A stretch of DNA of 64,000 nucleotides from Paracentrotus lividus (GCA_940671915.1 CALNVZ010003429.1:22858594-22922593); one strand, 5' to 3'; positions 10,860-22,946 are shown, numbered from the stretch's first letter. The notes: generated from the sequence alone by a model not told the origin. Numbers and translations are program-made.

Positions 10860-13800
10860 TAATGTTCAATGATGAGTGCAATTCATTCTGATCAATCTAT
10901 GCACAGGAATGTGCCCGATATTCGGTCCCTTGACAACAGCTTGGCTGCAAACCCTTTGTTCAACAGGGAAGCTGCAGATAATTCTTTTCAAGGGGAAGAG
11001 GTTAACCTGAACTACAGTTTGATTTTGATTTGGAAGATGGTTCCAACAGACTACATAACATCAGGTTATATAACAGAAAAGAAATTCACCACAGACATAA
11101 ATTCTAGTCAGAATAATGTACCTTGTTTTATTACACTACAATATCAGAAGCCTAAATAAGAACTTTGATCAATTAAATGCTTTTATAAATAATTTAAGAC
11201 CCAATAAATCAGTCATTGGACTTTCCGAAACTTGGCTTAAAGACACCCCCTCTTCAATTTTCTCCATGAACGAATTCACCTTTGTAAGTCAAAATAAAAC
11301 TGAAAAACGGGGCGGCGGAGTAGGGCTGTATGTTTCTATGATCTAAGTTACGATGTGAAATCAGATATAAGCAAAGTATCGAATGCATTAGAAAGTATCT
11401 TTATTGAAATAAAAACTGCCAAGAAAGAAAAATATCATTGTTGGCGAAATTATAAACCACCTAGTACTTCAAATTATAAAGACTTTATCGAATCATTACA
11501 AGCTATTTTATCTCACCTCCCTGCAAAATAAGACGTGTATTATAATGGGCGACTTAATCTAAATATACTTCAATGTCAAGTAACACACTGTCAAGATTTT
11601 TGGACCTTATGTTATCAAAGTCTTTTGCCCCAACCATAACTAAACCAACTAGAATTACTGAATCATCAGCTAGCGTAATAGATAATTATTTTCATAAGCG
11701 GTGCTTCAAATGTTAAATTCTGGTATATATGTCTCAGATATTTCAGACCACTTTCCGGTTTATGTTCTGGTTTCTAATGCTATGTTTACTCCATCCTCAA
11801 AAACAAACATTTCTGAAGTTCAAGAAATTTTTCTGAACCCAACCTGCGTAGACTTAATGAATCACTTGAATCGGCTGATTGGTATGCAGTGTACAATAAT
11901 AATGATGTAAATGTTTCCTTTAATAATTTCGTGATACATTACTGCAAAATCTAAATTCTTCTATTCCAATTCGCCAGCGCAAACAAATTATTAAAAAATG
12001 TCCTAAGCTACCTTGATAACTAAATCTCTTTTAAACATCCATCAACAAAGAAAAATAATTTGCATTATAAATACAAAAAGAACCCTACTATTCAGTCCAA
12101 GTCTAAATACACCGGTACCGGAATATTTTAACAACTTCGCTCAGGCTTGCAAAAAGAATTACTTTCATAATCAATTCGACATCCATAAAGGAGATATTAA
12201 AAATACATGGGAAAATAATCAATAATGTTCTTAAACGCAAAAAAGCGTCAAATCCTATTACAAACATAGTAGTTGATGGAGCCAAAATCCAAGACCCCTT
12301 GAAATTGCCGAGGAGTATAATAATATTTTGTAAACATTGGCCCAAACCTTGCCCAAAACATTCCCGATGCTGATTTAGATTTTAAACATTTTTTAAAAAG
12401 GCGAAACCCCCTGTCCATGTTCCTGAATCCTATTCTAGAGCATGAAGTTTTAGATATAGTAAACAATTTGAAAATAAATAAAGCCCTGGATACGACTGCC
12501 ATCACGAACTTTCTATTTAAAAAAATATAACAGAAATAATATCTCCCCTCACACATATATTTAACTTGTCAATTACAAATGGTATCGTTCCCACTAAGAT
12601 GAAAAATTGCCAAAGTAATACCTGTTTTTAAAAAGGGAAATGCTGAAGAAGTTGGAAATTATCGTCCCATATCGCTTTTAACGTCCTTTTCTAAAATTCT
12701 TGAAAAACTTATTTACAAACGAACCATGACTTTCTTACTGAATTTAATATCTTGTTCAGGAACACAATTTGGTTTAGGCAAAACATTCCCACAACTCACG
12801 CATTTCTCAAATTTTTAGATAAAGTAGGCTCATTCAATTGACAATAAACTCCACACTATAGGAATATTTCTCGACTTCTCCAAGGCCTTTGATACTACTA
12901 ACCATAAAATACTACTGCAAAAACTATCTCATTATGGGATTCGAGGAAAGGCCTTGGAGTGGTTCGACAATTATCTTACAGATAGAAAGCAATATGTTAG
13001 TATAAACAACCAAGACTCTTATGAAAAAGCAATATCATGCGGTGTACCCCAGGGTTCACTATTAGGTCCGCTGTTATCATCATATATATAAATGACTTCC
13101 AATATTCTTCTTAAATCATGTCTTTTATTCTTTTTGCTGACGATTCTAACATATGAAAACGTTGGGGCTTCTTTCTAGGAAAACCATTTTCACGCACCGA
13201 TTGTCAATGGAAGGAATGCCCGAAAAACGGGAGTTTTGTTGAATATACTAGAATAAAAAAAAATCGAGAAGATCATTTACTTATTACACAGGTTTATGAG
13301 GGTTAATGTATATAAAACAAGATAAAACCTTGGAAGAATATTTTTTTACACCCTAACCCTCGCGTTTGAGCTTTAAAAATCTCCCATTTTAGTCATTTTT
13401 GGGTCGTTTTTCTGTGTGAAAATGATATTTTGGTCAAACAGCAGTCACTAAAAGCTTTCTGTAAAATTCAGCAGCGCATCGATTTCCTAGTTACGCTGAG
13501 TAAGTAAATATATTAATTTCTCTTCCAATGATTTTAACTTCTTTGTGATTGGTCAAATTTTCCCCCGCTTTTTGATATCATAAAAAAAAATATCATGATT
13601 AAAATACTTCGATCCTGACTGCCACAGCTTGCACTCTCCTTTTACACGGTCTTTATTCAGGGGCATTGTTATCGCGATATCGACGGTCAGACGTAGAGGA
13701 GAGTCTATACCCAGTACACACATTTCCCGTAAGATTCTTTCTGGTCGTTAGTTGCACTGTAGTGAACTGTGCGTGTTTGGTATAAAATACACTGTCCTTT

Positions 13801-15450
13801 TTGATTGTTCACGTTTTCATATGTATTTTTTATTCTCATCAAAATCCGCAATCTCTTCTCAACATTGTAAATAATGAAATGAAACGAGGTTCAAAACTGG
13901 ATCAATGCTAACAAATTATCTTTAAATGTTGGTAAAACCCATTATATGTTATTTAGTAATAATTAAAATCGCTACCTGAATGTTCTGATAAATAATACTA
14001 CACTAAGTCAGGTTGAATCCACCAATTCCTTGTATTTATATTGACTCCGACCTGTCATGGAAGATACATTTGACTATTTGTGTAAACTACTCTCTAGAAT
14101 ACTGGCATTTTATATAAATTAAAGCATGATTTTCCAACTCGAATTCTTATTTCATTATACACGACTTTAATTTTGCCATATCCCAATTACGGCATTCTTG
14201 CCGGGGGTAATGGGACTAAAACTCAACAGGCGAAAATTCTTATGATTCAAAAACGAGCACTTAGAAACATTAACCATGCTGGATTCCACATTGAAAATAT
14301 TTGTAAGATAATCTCAAGAAATATAGGTAATGATGAATAGCTAAAAATACACTTTTCCCTCAAAGGTTCTTTTATCACTTACTCTACCTTAGTATTACCT
14401 TACCTTAATTACGGGATTTATCGTGGGGAAATAGTGCTTCATACTTATTAGAAAGAATTTTATTACTACAGAAAAAAGCTATGCGAGTTATCAGTAACGT
14501 CCATTTCCGTCACCATACTGATACACTGTTTTTTTTCTAATAATGTTTTAAAAGTTCATGACTTATATAAACTTAACCTTGCAATACTCATGTTCCAGAA
14601 ACAAAAATCAGGAATTGCCCCCAGCGCTTGGCAACATGTTTACTCTAAATAATGAAATACATCAGTATCCTACCAGGCAAATTAAACCATTACCACTTAC
14701 CAAGAACGCGTACAGTGCTCACACAAACACTTTATATATTACTGCCCTAAATTTTGGAATTCTCTACCCAGAGACATGCGTGAGATAAAGAAGCATATTT
14801 TTTATTAAAACACAAACTTAAATTATTATTTGTAATCATCATATAACCACAAATATCACTCTGTTTCTCTAATGGACAGACGGATTCACCAAGGATCAAA
14901 TAACACCAAAGAGCAAACTTTACTTTTCATGCACACTATATAAAAAAAAATCACTTATCTAAATCTTCGACACCCTCCCCCCCCCTTCCCCACCCTAGTC
15001 CCCTCCCGGGTATTTTTGCTCTCTAAGTTTGTTGTTTTCCTTCTTTGTGTATAATAATTGTAAATTATTTTTCTTGCCTCATCCCGGCATGATTAGTAAC
15101 TGGTTGATAGTGCTTGCCCTGTTAGTCAGTTTTTATCCGTGTTGGGCTTGGGGCAAAGAATTTTCAATTAAAGTTTATTTAAATTATGAATTATTTCATG
15201 AATATTTTTCAGTTAAAAAAAAAATTAAAAATTGCTTACTTTTGTATTCTATTTTAATATAAAAGGACCAGCGCCTTACAAGCTTTGCTTCTTGCTGGTT
15301 CCTGAATTTTCTTATAATTGTTTTCTCTGTTACTTTTGAACAAAATATTCTATGTTACATACTGATGTTGTTAATTTGATTATTTATTCTGTTAACTTTT
15401 GAAAACATGAAAAAAAATCAATAAAGTAATCTTGAATCTTGAAAGTAATC
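10860..15450 (+). mobile_element. CR1-like LINE, decayed, split by a DNA element and probably composite at its 3' part
   Basis: Plus-strand pieces occur in order: HYNIRSLNKNFDQLNAF and GLSETWLKD (endonuclease, about 11122-11245), RGGGVGLYV (11310), VFKKGNAEEVGNYRPISLL (about 12620), FLDFSKAFDTTNHKILL (about 12868), GVPQGSLLGP (about 13040) and FADDSN (13133). The frame then jumps over 13149-13824 and resumes with FFSHQNPQSLLNIVNNEM. The thumb motif occurs twice, as LPYPNYGILAGGNG (about 14164) and LPYLNYGI (about 14400), so a second related copy seems joined there. The 3' tail near 15420-15460 repeats TAATCTTGAA, a typical CR1 end. It is inactive. Confidence 0.82.
13149..13824. mobile_element. 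Small DNA element inserted in the LINE polymerase domain
   Basis: Perfect 14-bp inverted ends, ACATATGAAAACGT and ACGTTTTCATATGT, bound a 676-bp block that interrupts the LINE reading frame exactly between FADDSN and FFSHQNPQS. Removal restores the order of the polymerase, which supports insertion after the LINE. The target duplication is short (TA-like) and not cleanly resolved. No open frame of note. Confidence 0.82.
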
Positions 15451-15486
15451 TTGAATTCCTTTCTCATACAAGACCATTGTTTCTTA

Positions 15487-15556
15487 ACGTGTCCTTACTC
15501 AAAGTACGTGTCCTTACTCAAATGGTAGTACGTGTCCTTACTCAAATGGTATATGG
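15487..15556. repeat. Short tandem repeat, unit with ACGTGTCCTTACTCAAA
   Basis: Three copies of CGTGTCCTTACTCAAA lie in tandem, two followed by TGGTA. Nothing else is recognised between here and the next LINE fragment. Confidence 0.85.
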
Positions 15557-15599
15557 TCAAACTTTGAATTATGGTTATCTAACCACAATATAACTATCA

Positions 15600-16281
15600 A
15601 AATTACAAACGAAAATAAGCTATTTGGGTTTCAAGGACAAAAAACAATGTCTTAAACTGTATAATGGTGGTCATAAGAAGGGAAATATATACAGCAAAGT
15701 GTAAAGACTGTTTGCCAGTTTTTGACAACATTGTCTCAGCTATAAAATGTTACTATGATATGGAAAAGTATATTGCAAAACAAATCTTTAGAGAAAGGAA
15801 GTTCTCGAAAAAATGGTTTTGTTTTACCCAATTGCTTTTGATTATAACTTATATGAAATAATTTATTTTTATCACGACAAGAGTTTGATTACAGGGGGGC
15901 ACCAGATTCACTCTTATCACTTCTGAGAAAAAGGCATTTGTTTGCCAACATTCTGTCTGTAGCTGTGGGAACTGGAAAAGGTATATTTAAAAGTACATTT
16001 GTGAAAATTGCTCTATAGGCTTTAACTTTGTTCATAAAACAATACCAGTTAAAATATGTTAAGGTATCACTAACTCTATTTTCATCAGAGGTGGATCTGG
16101 CGTCAATTTTGGAGTCGAGCTCTTTCACGTGTATTTAAAATTTATTCAATGTTTTCTTTCACAATTATATTGCTTTTTATTTATTGCCATGTAATTTTGA
16201 ATTGTTATTGCTGTTATGAAATAAAGGAACCGCTGGGAAGGGGAAAATAAATGGGAAAAAAAAAAAAAAAAAAAAAAAAAT
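15600..16281 (+). mobile_element. 3' fragment of a Tx1/L1-like LINE with poly-A tail
   Basis: The frame 15664-15861 (RREIYTAKCKDCLPVF through KFSKKWFCF) resembles the C-terminus of the LINE at 38600-41455 (KEIFQSKIKKKN and KKKWFHF). The 3' end GAAATAAAGGAACC then CTGGGAAGGGG before the poly-A at 16256-16280 is nearly the same as the 3' end at 41405-41455. This is therefore a truncated insertion, not a small gene. The 15889-16128 minus frame is not supported. Confidence 0.7.
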
Positions 16282-16379
16282 TGTTTCTTAAAATAAATTG
16301 CTTCGTATCGACGATATTTATATTTACAACTTAGGAATATTCATGCACCAACTGTCTGTTAATGAAATACCTGCAGAAA

Positions 16380-16640
16380 TAGCCAAACTTTTTTGAAAAG
16401 AACAGCTCAGTTCATTCATACCACCACCACGCAACGTAATTTATTTATCTACCACGTACACGAACTCTTTTTTGCCCAAAAAACTGTATAATATACTGGT
16501 CCTAAGTTATGGTCTGACCTCCCCAAAACAATAATTGAATCAACCTCTTTGCATACTTTTAAATGTAAGCTAAAATGCCATTTATTAAAGGGTTACAAAA
16601 CACAGGCGGAAAATGACACATGAGCAATTTGTTTTTATAG
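16380..16640 (+). mobile_element. CR1-like LINE C-terminal fragment
   Basis: Near 16505-16620 the plus strand reads a segment like SPKTIIESTSLHTFKCKLKC then HLLKGY, matching the LWNSLP...SFKSKLKTHLL end typical of CR1-type polyproteins. It is short and frame-broken. Confidence 0.5.
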
Positions 16641-16681
16641 TGCCATAACATTGTATGGGCATCTCAATATTAATGTATGTT

Positions 16682-17018
16682 ATAATGCAGTGCCGAGATG
16701 CTGTCGTCATTCTACAACATTACGACATCATCTCGGTACCCCTCACTTTTTCAATTTGCGTATATCATTATTAATGTATGATTATAATGTAGGCCGAGAT
16801 GATGTCGTCATTACACATCAAATAATGATTACATCATCCCGGTACGCTCACTAATACATTGCGTACGGATAGGTAGTTCAATGTTAAAAAAAAAAAAAAA
16901 AAAAAAAATATATGTAAAATGCAGTGCCGAGATGCTGTCGTCATTTTACAACAAATTACGACATCATCTCGGTACTCCTCACTTTTTCCATTGCGTACAA
17001 TATTATTAGTGTATATGA
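16682..17018. repeat. Tandem hairpin repeat (GCCGAGATGATGTCGT / ACGACATCATCTCGG)
   Basis: Three units near 16691, 16792 and 16925 each contain the left half of the stem, a 10-20 nt loop and the inverted right half followed by TACCCCTCACTTTTT-like sequence. A poly-A of about 23 bases lies at 16887-16908. The array continues at 19384-19450, showing that the element at 17027-19375 was inserted into it. Confidence 0.85.
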
Positions 17019-17032
17019 TAATAATGCGTATC

Positions 17033-17440
17033 AGGACATCTCCCCCGGAGGACAACTCCCCCGGGGACAACTCCCGGAGGACAGCTCCCCCGGAGGACAA
17101 CTCCCCCGGAGGACAACTCCCCCGGAGGACACAACCCCGGAGGACAACTCCCCCGCAGGACATCTCCCCCGGAGGACAGGTCCCCCCAAGGACAACTCCC
17201 CTGGAGGACATCTCCCCCGCTGAAAACTCCCCCGGAGGACAAGTCCCACAGAGGACATATCCCCCTAGTACAACTCCCCCGGAGGACAACTCCCCCGGAG
17301 GACAACTCCCCTGGAGGACAACTCCCCCGAAGGACAACTCCCCTGGAGGACAACTCCCCCAGAGGACGACTCCCCTGGAGGACAACTCCCCCGCAGCACA
17401 ACTACCCCGCAGGACAAGTCCCCCGGAGGACAAATCAACC
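17033..17440. repeat. 16-bp array, left arm of copy A (GGAGGACAACTCCCCC)
   Basis: About 25 units, with variants such as GACATC, GACAGC, GACAGG and shortened units near the end. The order of variants matches the left arm of copy B unit by unit. Frames of up to 222 residues on both strands are open only because the unit has no stop codon. Confidence 0.95.
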
Positions 17441-18954
17441 ATTCCGGATAACAGATCCACATGCCCTCTTCAATTTTTGCTCCATTTGCGATTTAAAAAA
17501 AAAAAAACATTTTTTAAAACCGAAATAGCCATTCATGGAAATACAAAATCTTTGGCAATTTTTGTTTTTTCCGGCGAAGGGTGTTAAAGTTTGGCAGCTG
17601 TAGAGGCGTACTGCTATTGGAACCGAATTTTATCGTCAAGAGAGAGAGAGATATATCAACTTCAATCTTAAATCTCCATAGGAAGATGATCTGATTAGAT
17701 TTTAGAGTATGTAGGTCAATGGTCAGGCCCATAACTAGGATTTTTGCGGGTGTTCGAAATCTGAAAAAAAAATGAACCTTTTGAAGGAATGATTCTTGAG
17801 CGCAAAATGCAAGCCGAAATTTTTGACTAAAAATGACCCGAAGCAGTATATTTTTACTTTTATGGTTCTATTTTTGTTGTTGTTATTCTTTTACAAACGG
17901 TGACGATTATCTTTCTTTTAGCCAAAAAAAAAAAAAAAGAAAGAAAAAATAAAAAGAAAAGACAAAAAAAAAAAGAAGGATTTTTCAAGCGCGAATCGTC
18001 AAGTGGAAAATTTTATATCACACCTCTTTAATTATACAAAAATACATTTACATAATTTGATACAAGGGATTTGTTTCGTTTTGTTTTGGCTTGTTTCAGC
18101 AAATGTTTTCATCGGATATGTTGACGGAAATACTGAAAAATTGGTTGATATGCCGAGATGTTTCAATTTTCATCTACTTCTGGAGATATTTTCATACCAA
18201 CACTAGTTGCAATAACATCCTCTTATGATAGCGATGGCACGGCATGAATGCAAAGCTGTGCAAGTGCCTACTTATGAATACACACCATTCAGATATAACA
18301 ATTGTCTCTAAAATCTTAAACCCAATGACAATGATTGTATTACATTATTCCTTGAAAAATGACAAAACAAGTGATGATGTTGGAATTGAGTTTTGTGAAT
18401 TCCTTTTTTGATAAATGAAAATTGTGTTCTCGTTAACTTTTGCGCCCATTCCAATTTGTTTAGGGTGTGATTAATTATTAATTAAAGCTTAATTATCGTG
18501 GCTCACCCCCCCCCCCTTGCTGAAGACGACTAGAGATATCTAGGCCAACTCGCCCTTCGTGCTCTTTTCTACTCCTGTAGCTTCATATTTAAGTTCCCCA
18601 TTTAGCATCCTTCCTTTTTTTTTTCAACATTTCTTTTTCATTTCTTGCATTTTCATTAATTTTCCTTTTCTGAGGGTCACATTTCGTTGGGGTACCTCTG
18701 AATCTGCCAAACCTAACAACCCTTATGAGACGGAAGGAGTTAATGACCAATATCATAGATTGGAAGGGCGTGGTTCCAAATGGATGAATATAGCAATTAT
18801 AACACTCTGTTCGCCCATTCTCGTTGTTATTACACTAGAATGGGTTACTCCATGCGAAAAGTAATGTAACATATTGTAAATTGTAACCAGAAAGAAAAAC
18901 CATCAGGGCTTGGGCATAAATCATATGTATTCAATCTCTCAAGCATTTCAAAGT

Positions 18955-19370
18955 GCAGGTGGAGATTCTTCCGGGGAGTTGTCCTTGGGGCGGACCCTAT
19001 CCACGGGGGAGAAGTCCTCACTCGAGGGGGGTTTGTCCTCGCAGGGGAGTTGTCCTGCGGGGGAGTTGTCGCTCCGGGGGAGCCTGTTCCTCCAGTGAGG
19101 TGTTGTCCTCCGGGGGAGTTGTCCTCTCAGAGGAGAGTTGTCCTAGACGGGGAAGATTGTCCCCGTGTGAGTATGTCCCTGTGGGGAAGTTCCTGTCATT
19201 CCAGACTCGTCCTTGGGGGGGGGACCGTACCTCCGGGGGAGATGTCCTGCGGGGGACGTGTCCTGGCGGGGGAGCTGTCCCCGGGGGAGTTGTCCTCGGG
19301 GGAGTTGTCTCCGGGGGAGCTGTCCTCCGGAGTTGTCCCGGGGAGTTTGTCCTCGGGGAAGATGCTCCTA
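18955..19370. repeat. 16-bp array, right arm of copy A (inverse orientation)
   Basis: It contains units of the form GGGGGAGTTGTCCTCC, more diverged than the left arm. Read inverted from the end, the first units and the GCAGGACATCTCCCCC then GGAGG block occur in the same order as in the left arm. Confidence 0.93.
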
Positions 19371-19383
19371 GAACCTAATAATG

Positions 19384-19450
19384 TTAGTGCCGAGATGATG
19401 TCGTCATTACACATCGGCAAAATAGGATAGACATCATCTCCTCGGTAAAC
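19384..19450. repeat. Hairpin repeat, continuation on the far side of the insertion
   Basis: GTGCCGAGATGATGTCGTCA is followed by GACATCATCTCCTCGGTAA. It is the fourth hairpin unit, separated from the first three by the 2.35 kb element. Confidence 0.85.
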
Positions 19451-19875
19451 TTCACTACTACCATCTTGAGCGGTACAGATAGATAACAATGTAAAGAAAA
19501 AACTGATATGTTAATATGCAGCATTCTCTAGTTTTATCTTTGTCATTCTTAGTATTTACTTATAGGCATACATTATACAAAGATGCTATAATTTATTTAC
19601 CACCTTAAGCTGATGCTATACATTCAATACTTCAGGAAGCTAATATACAAGTCTATATCTTTCCTTAATTGGTCTCATATTTTTGCTCTTATGTACGATG
19701 TCATTCTTTTTAATGATTTATCACACAGTAATGATAAGTTTTGAAATGACATATATTGCTATATTATTGTTTGATTGGATACTGTAATAAACTGAACTGA
19801 ACTGAACTGAACTGAAACTAATATTACATTATATGGAATATTTCAGAACATTTATTGATTATAATGATTTTTATT

Positions 19876-20330
19876 TTTTATTCAGCTGAAAACCTATTTA
19901 CTTAGTACATGTTCCCAACTAACACCGTTCAAAAATGTTCCAACTAACCCGGAAGCCCATTTGACATTTGTAAGCTTACAGCACAAAAGAGGACAACAAC
20001 ATGCCATATATTTAACCTTGTTTTTGTAGCTTGGTATTAACTGTTTGTTATAAAAAAAAACTGGCCAACTTATTCATGATCTTCTCTGAGATAATAAAAC
20101 ATTTGTAAAATTACAAAATTTACTCAGAGGTGAAAAAACAAACATTGCTTTCTAACTTCACGAGGCTTGAAGCACGTGTGCTGTCTAAAAATGTGGTGAT
20201 GGCAGTTGCTAACCAGCAACAACCTGAGGTCGATTTGCGTAAATATATTTATAGACGTTCAAGAAAATTACAATGTTTCAACTAACCCCGTGTCCAACTG
20301 AACACCACTCTCCTACTCATGAAAATAATT
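19876..20330. repeat. Element end with GTTCCAACTAACCC motifs (right)
   Basis: GTTCCCAACTAACACC and GTTCCAACTAACCC lie near 19910-19950, and GTTTCAACTAACCCCGTG then CACTCTCCTAC near 20275-20326. The last motif is the inverse of the GTAGGGGAGAGCGG start at 8883. Confidence 0.6.
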
Positions 20331-20439
20331 ACTATAATTATAACTTTAGATTGTAAAATTATAAAATGCACATTTATCTTACTAGGCAATTATATGATCT
20401 GGAATGAAGGAATAGTTCAGTATAAGCTGTCAGTTAATG

Positions 20440-20735
20440 GCAGATATTGGAATATTTCAGAAGGACGCAGGGCTTACAGCCCGTAACCAGGGGGGGGGGG
20501 TTCGGGGGTTCGAACGAAGATCATCGGTTACTATCTTTAAAACAGTCGAAAAATTTCAAACGTGCTAAGGATACGGCCGCTGCAAGCAGTATTAATTTAC
20601 TACGCTCATGCTGCAAAAACCTACCCACCCGGTAGGCCACGGGGACCTTGACAACAGGCACCCAATCGCCCTCGGCTGACCAGAGTCACAGATGCCTAAG
20701 TTGAAGGTCCGCTTAGCACAAAAAAAAAAAGGAAA
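20440..20735. repeat. Unclassified repeat-like segment with GCCCGTAACCAGGGGG end
   Basis: GCCCGTAACCAGGGGGG then GGTTCGAAC resembles the CAGGCCCGTAACTAGG element ends elsewhere in the window. A poly-A run closes the segment near 20720. The 62-residue frame here is not supported. Confidence 0.4.
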
Positions 20736-21120
20736 TAATATATACTAAAAATGTCAGGAATACCAGCCACAACTTTGGTGGTGACGAAGAAATTTCAGCA
20801 AATATACTTATGAATAAAATAAAGTTACAAGAATAGCAAGATTAACAACTTGCTTTCAGGCCACACAGCGAGTCATATAAAAAGGACTATCTATTGAGAG
20901 TTCACAAACTGCGAGAGCGCTATATGGCAAGCACCTCACCGCGAGCGTATTTCATTTTTGGGATGATAATCATGCTGTTTTACAAAGCACAAAATATGCT
21001 CAGGAAATTACACTTAAACCATTCGCAGGAATCTTTGTTTGCATTGTGTTCTTTTTTGTCATTTTTTTTAAATGAGTTATCTTCAAATTAGGAAAATGAT
21101 ATAACAAAATTAGGCAAGTG
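20736..21120. other. Intergenic stretch, nothing recognised
   Basis: AT-rich with no paired inverted repeat, tandem unit or coding pattern seen. Confidence 0.5.
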
Positions 21121-21354
21121 CAGAGGCGGTGGAACCGTGGAGGGGGGGGCGCGGCAGGGCAGCAGGACCCCCCACTCTTTTCACCCAACCCTAATTATTC
21201 CATCGACCAAAAAGTGTCCTCTTCTCAAGCTAAAAAAAGTGTCATCTTTAAACTAAAAAGAAGCCTTTCAGAGTTTTAAAAAGTCCCGTGGACAATTTAT
21301 GTTTAAAAAAGGGGCCCCTTGTTACTCCATATGTCTTTAAAAACCCCTAATTTT

Positions 21355-22342
21355 CGGCTCGCGCTTCGCGCTCGCGGATACTAAATAGGGTCCATAATGC
21401 ACAGTAAACTACAATTTTGAGCTTGAAGTTTTCTACTTTGCGCTTGAGGATATTGGGGTCCAACAAAGGCGGTGGAACTGGGGGCAGGGGGCACAGTGCC
21501 CCGATTTTTTCATGCACTCTAAAAGTGCCCCTTTTCTTAGCTAAAATGCCCTTTTTTATACTAAAAAGAAGCTTTTCATACTCTTTAAAAGTCCCATGGA
21601 AAATAAAATTTCTTAAAAAGTATCACTTACAATACTAAAAAGTGCTCCTTAATTTACTTCATATGTGTTTTAAAACCCCAAATTTTCCTGCTTGGTCACT
21701 ATGCGACCTCGAACTGTAAAATTAACAAACAATAGTTAGTATTTTAAAAAAAGGGTTGGACCCAGTGCTCTCTGCTGGAGACAAACCTTGTCAAAAGAAT
21801 TGTTGTAGTTGTGTTTGGGCTAGATTGGGGGAGGCCTAGGTGCCTGCAGCCCACAAAATATTCATAGCAAAGATTATTAATGAGCCAAGATTATTATGTA
21901 TCTTCAATATGGATCCTAAAAAAGAGTCTATATGAGGCACGATGTTTAGCTCAAAACTCTCAGCTCGCGGATACTAAATAGGCTCTATATTGCACAATTA
22001 ACTCCAAATTTGTTCTCAACCTTTTAAGCTCGCGCTTCGCGCTCGCATTCTTATATATTCATTACTAAATGAACAATAACAAATGAAAGCCATTAAGATT
22101 CTTAAAATTTTCAGCTCGCGCTTCGCGCTCGCGGATACTATAAGTAGGGACTATAATGCACAATTAACCCCAGTTTTTAGCTGCTAAATAGAGTCTATAA
22201 TCATGATAATGCATATTACACTCCAATTTTAACTCAAATTTTTCTGCTCGCGCTTCGCGCTCGAAAAAAAAAATCCTTGAAAAAGGTCCACTTTTTCAGA
22301 TTTTGAACCCCCCCCCCGTAAAAATCCTAGTTACGGGCCTGG
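21355..22342 (-). repeat. GCTCGCGCTTCGCGCTCG repeats, reverse orientation
   Basis: The motif occurs near 21357, 22030, 22112 and 22245, each followed by GGATACTAAATAGG- or similar sequence and separated by AT-rich spacers. The region ends with GTTACGGGCCTGG near 22340. Confidence 0.88.
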
Positions 22343-22399
22343 GGCAGCTTTCTAGATGAAAACTTTGAGGTAAAAATTTGAGTTAATTGTGCATTATAT

Positions 22400-22946
22400 A
22401 CCCTACTAAATTGGTATCTGCGAGCGCGAAGCGCGAGCCGAAAATTTTGAGCTCAAAATTGGAGTTATTTGTGCATTATGATTTAGTATCCGCGAGCGCG
22501 AGCCGAAAATTTGGGGATTTAAAAGATATATGGAATAAATTAAGGGGCACTTTCTACTTTTTTTTTTTTTTTATAGATAATTGTGTATTATAGACCTTAT
22601 TTTAAATCTGGGAGCGCGAAGCGCGAGCTAAAAATGTTGAAGTAAAAATTGGAATTATTTGTGCACTATGATTTAGTATCAGACATGTCAGCGAGCGCGA
22701 AGCTTGGGTTTTAAAAGATATATGGAATAAATGAAGGGGCACTTTCTGGTATTAGAAATCGTAGATAATTGTGTATTATAAACCCTATTGAGTATCCACG
22801 AGCGCGAAGCGCGAGCTGAAAATTTTGAGGTAAAATTTAGAGTTAATTGTGTATTATTATTATATTATCTGATTATATACCCTACTTGATCGGTATCTGC
22901 GAGCGCGAAGCGCGAGCCGAAAATTTGGGGTTTTAAAAAATATATA
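22400..22946 (+). repeat. GAGCGCGAAGCGCGAG tandem repeats, forward orientation (left part)
   Basis: Units of roughly 90-190 bp contain the motif, CGAAAATTTTGGG, AAAGATATATGGAATAAAT, AAGGGGCACTTTCT and TAATTGTGTATTATA. They stop at AGAATAAAT at 22946-22954, exactly where the next element begins, and resume at 31319. Confidence 0.9.

Larger units (their letters stand above)
17027..19375. mobile_element. 2.35 kb element with inverted 16-bp-unit arrays as arms (copy A)
   Basis: The left arm (17033-17440) and right arm (18955-19370) are arrays of the same 16-bp unit in opposite orientation. TAATAATG flanks both sides (17019-17026 and 19376-19383), an 8-bp target duplication inside the hairpin array. 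Ends are CGTATCAGGACATC and, inverted, GGTTCTAGGAGCATC. The interior of about 1.5 kb matches 23345-24780 closely but encodes no protein I can support. The arm architecture with an 8-9 bp duplication is compatible with Mutator-like or hAT-type mobilisation; the class is not proven. Confidence 0.88.

Noticed and set aside
17033..17440. CRISPR-like array
   Set aside because: The units are 16 bp and contiguous without unique spacers, and the context is animal DNA with inverted partner arrays.
16834..17587. Overlapping open frames of 131-222 residues on both strands
   Set aside because: They lie in the 16-bp array, whose unit lacks stops in every frame and strand. All are permutations of the same short peptide with no other domain.
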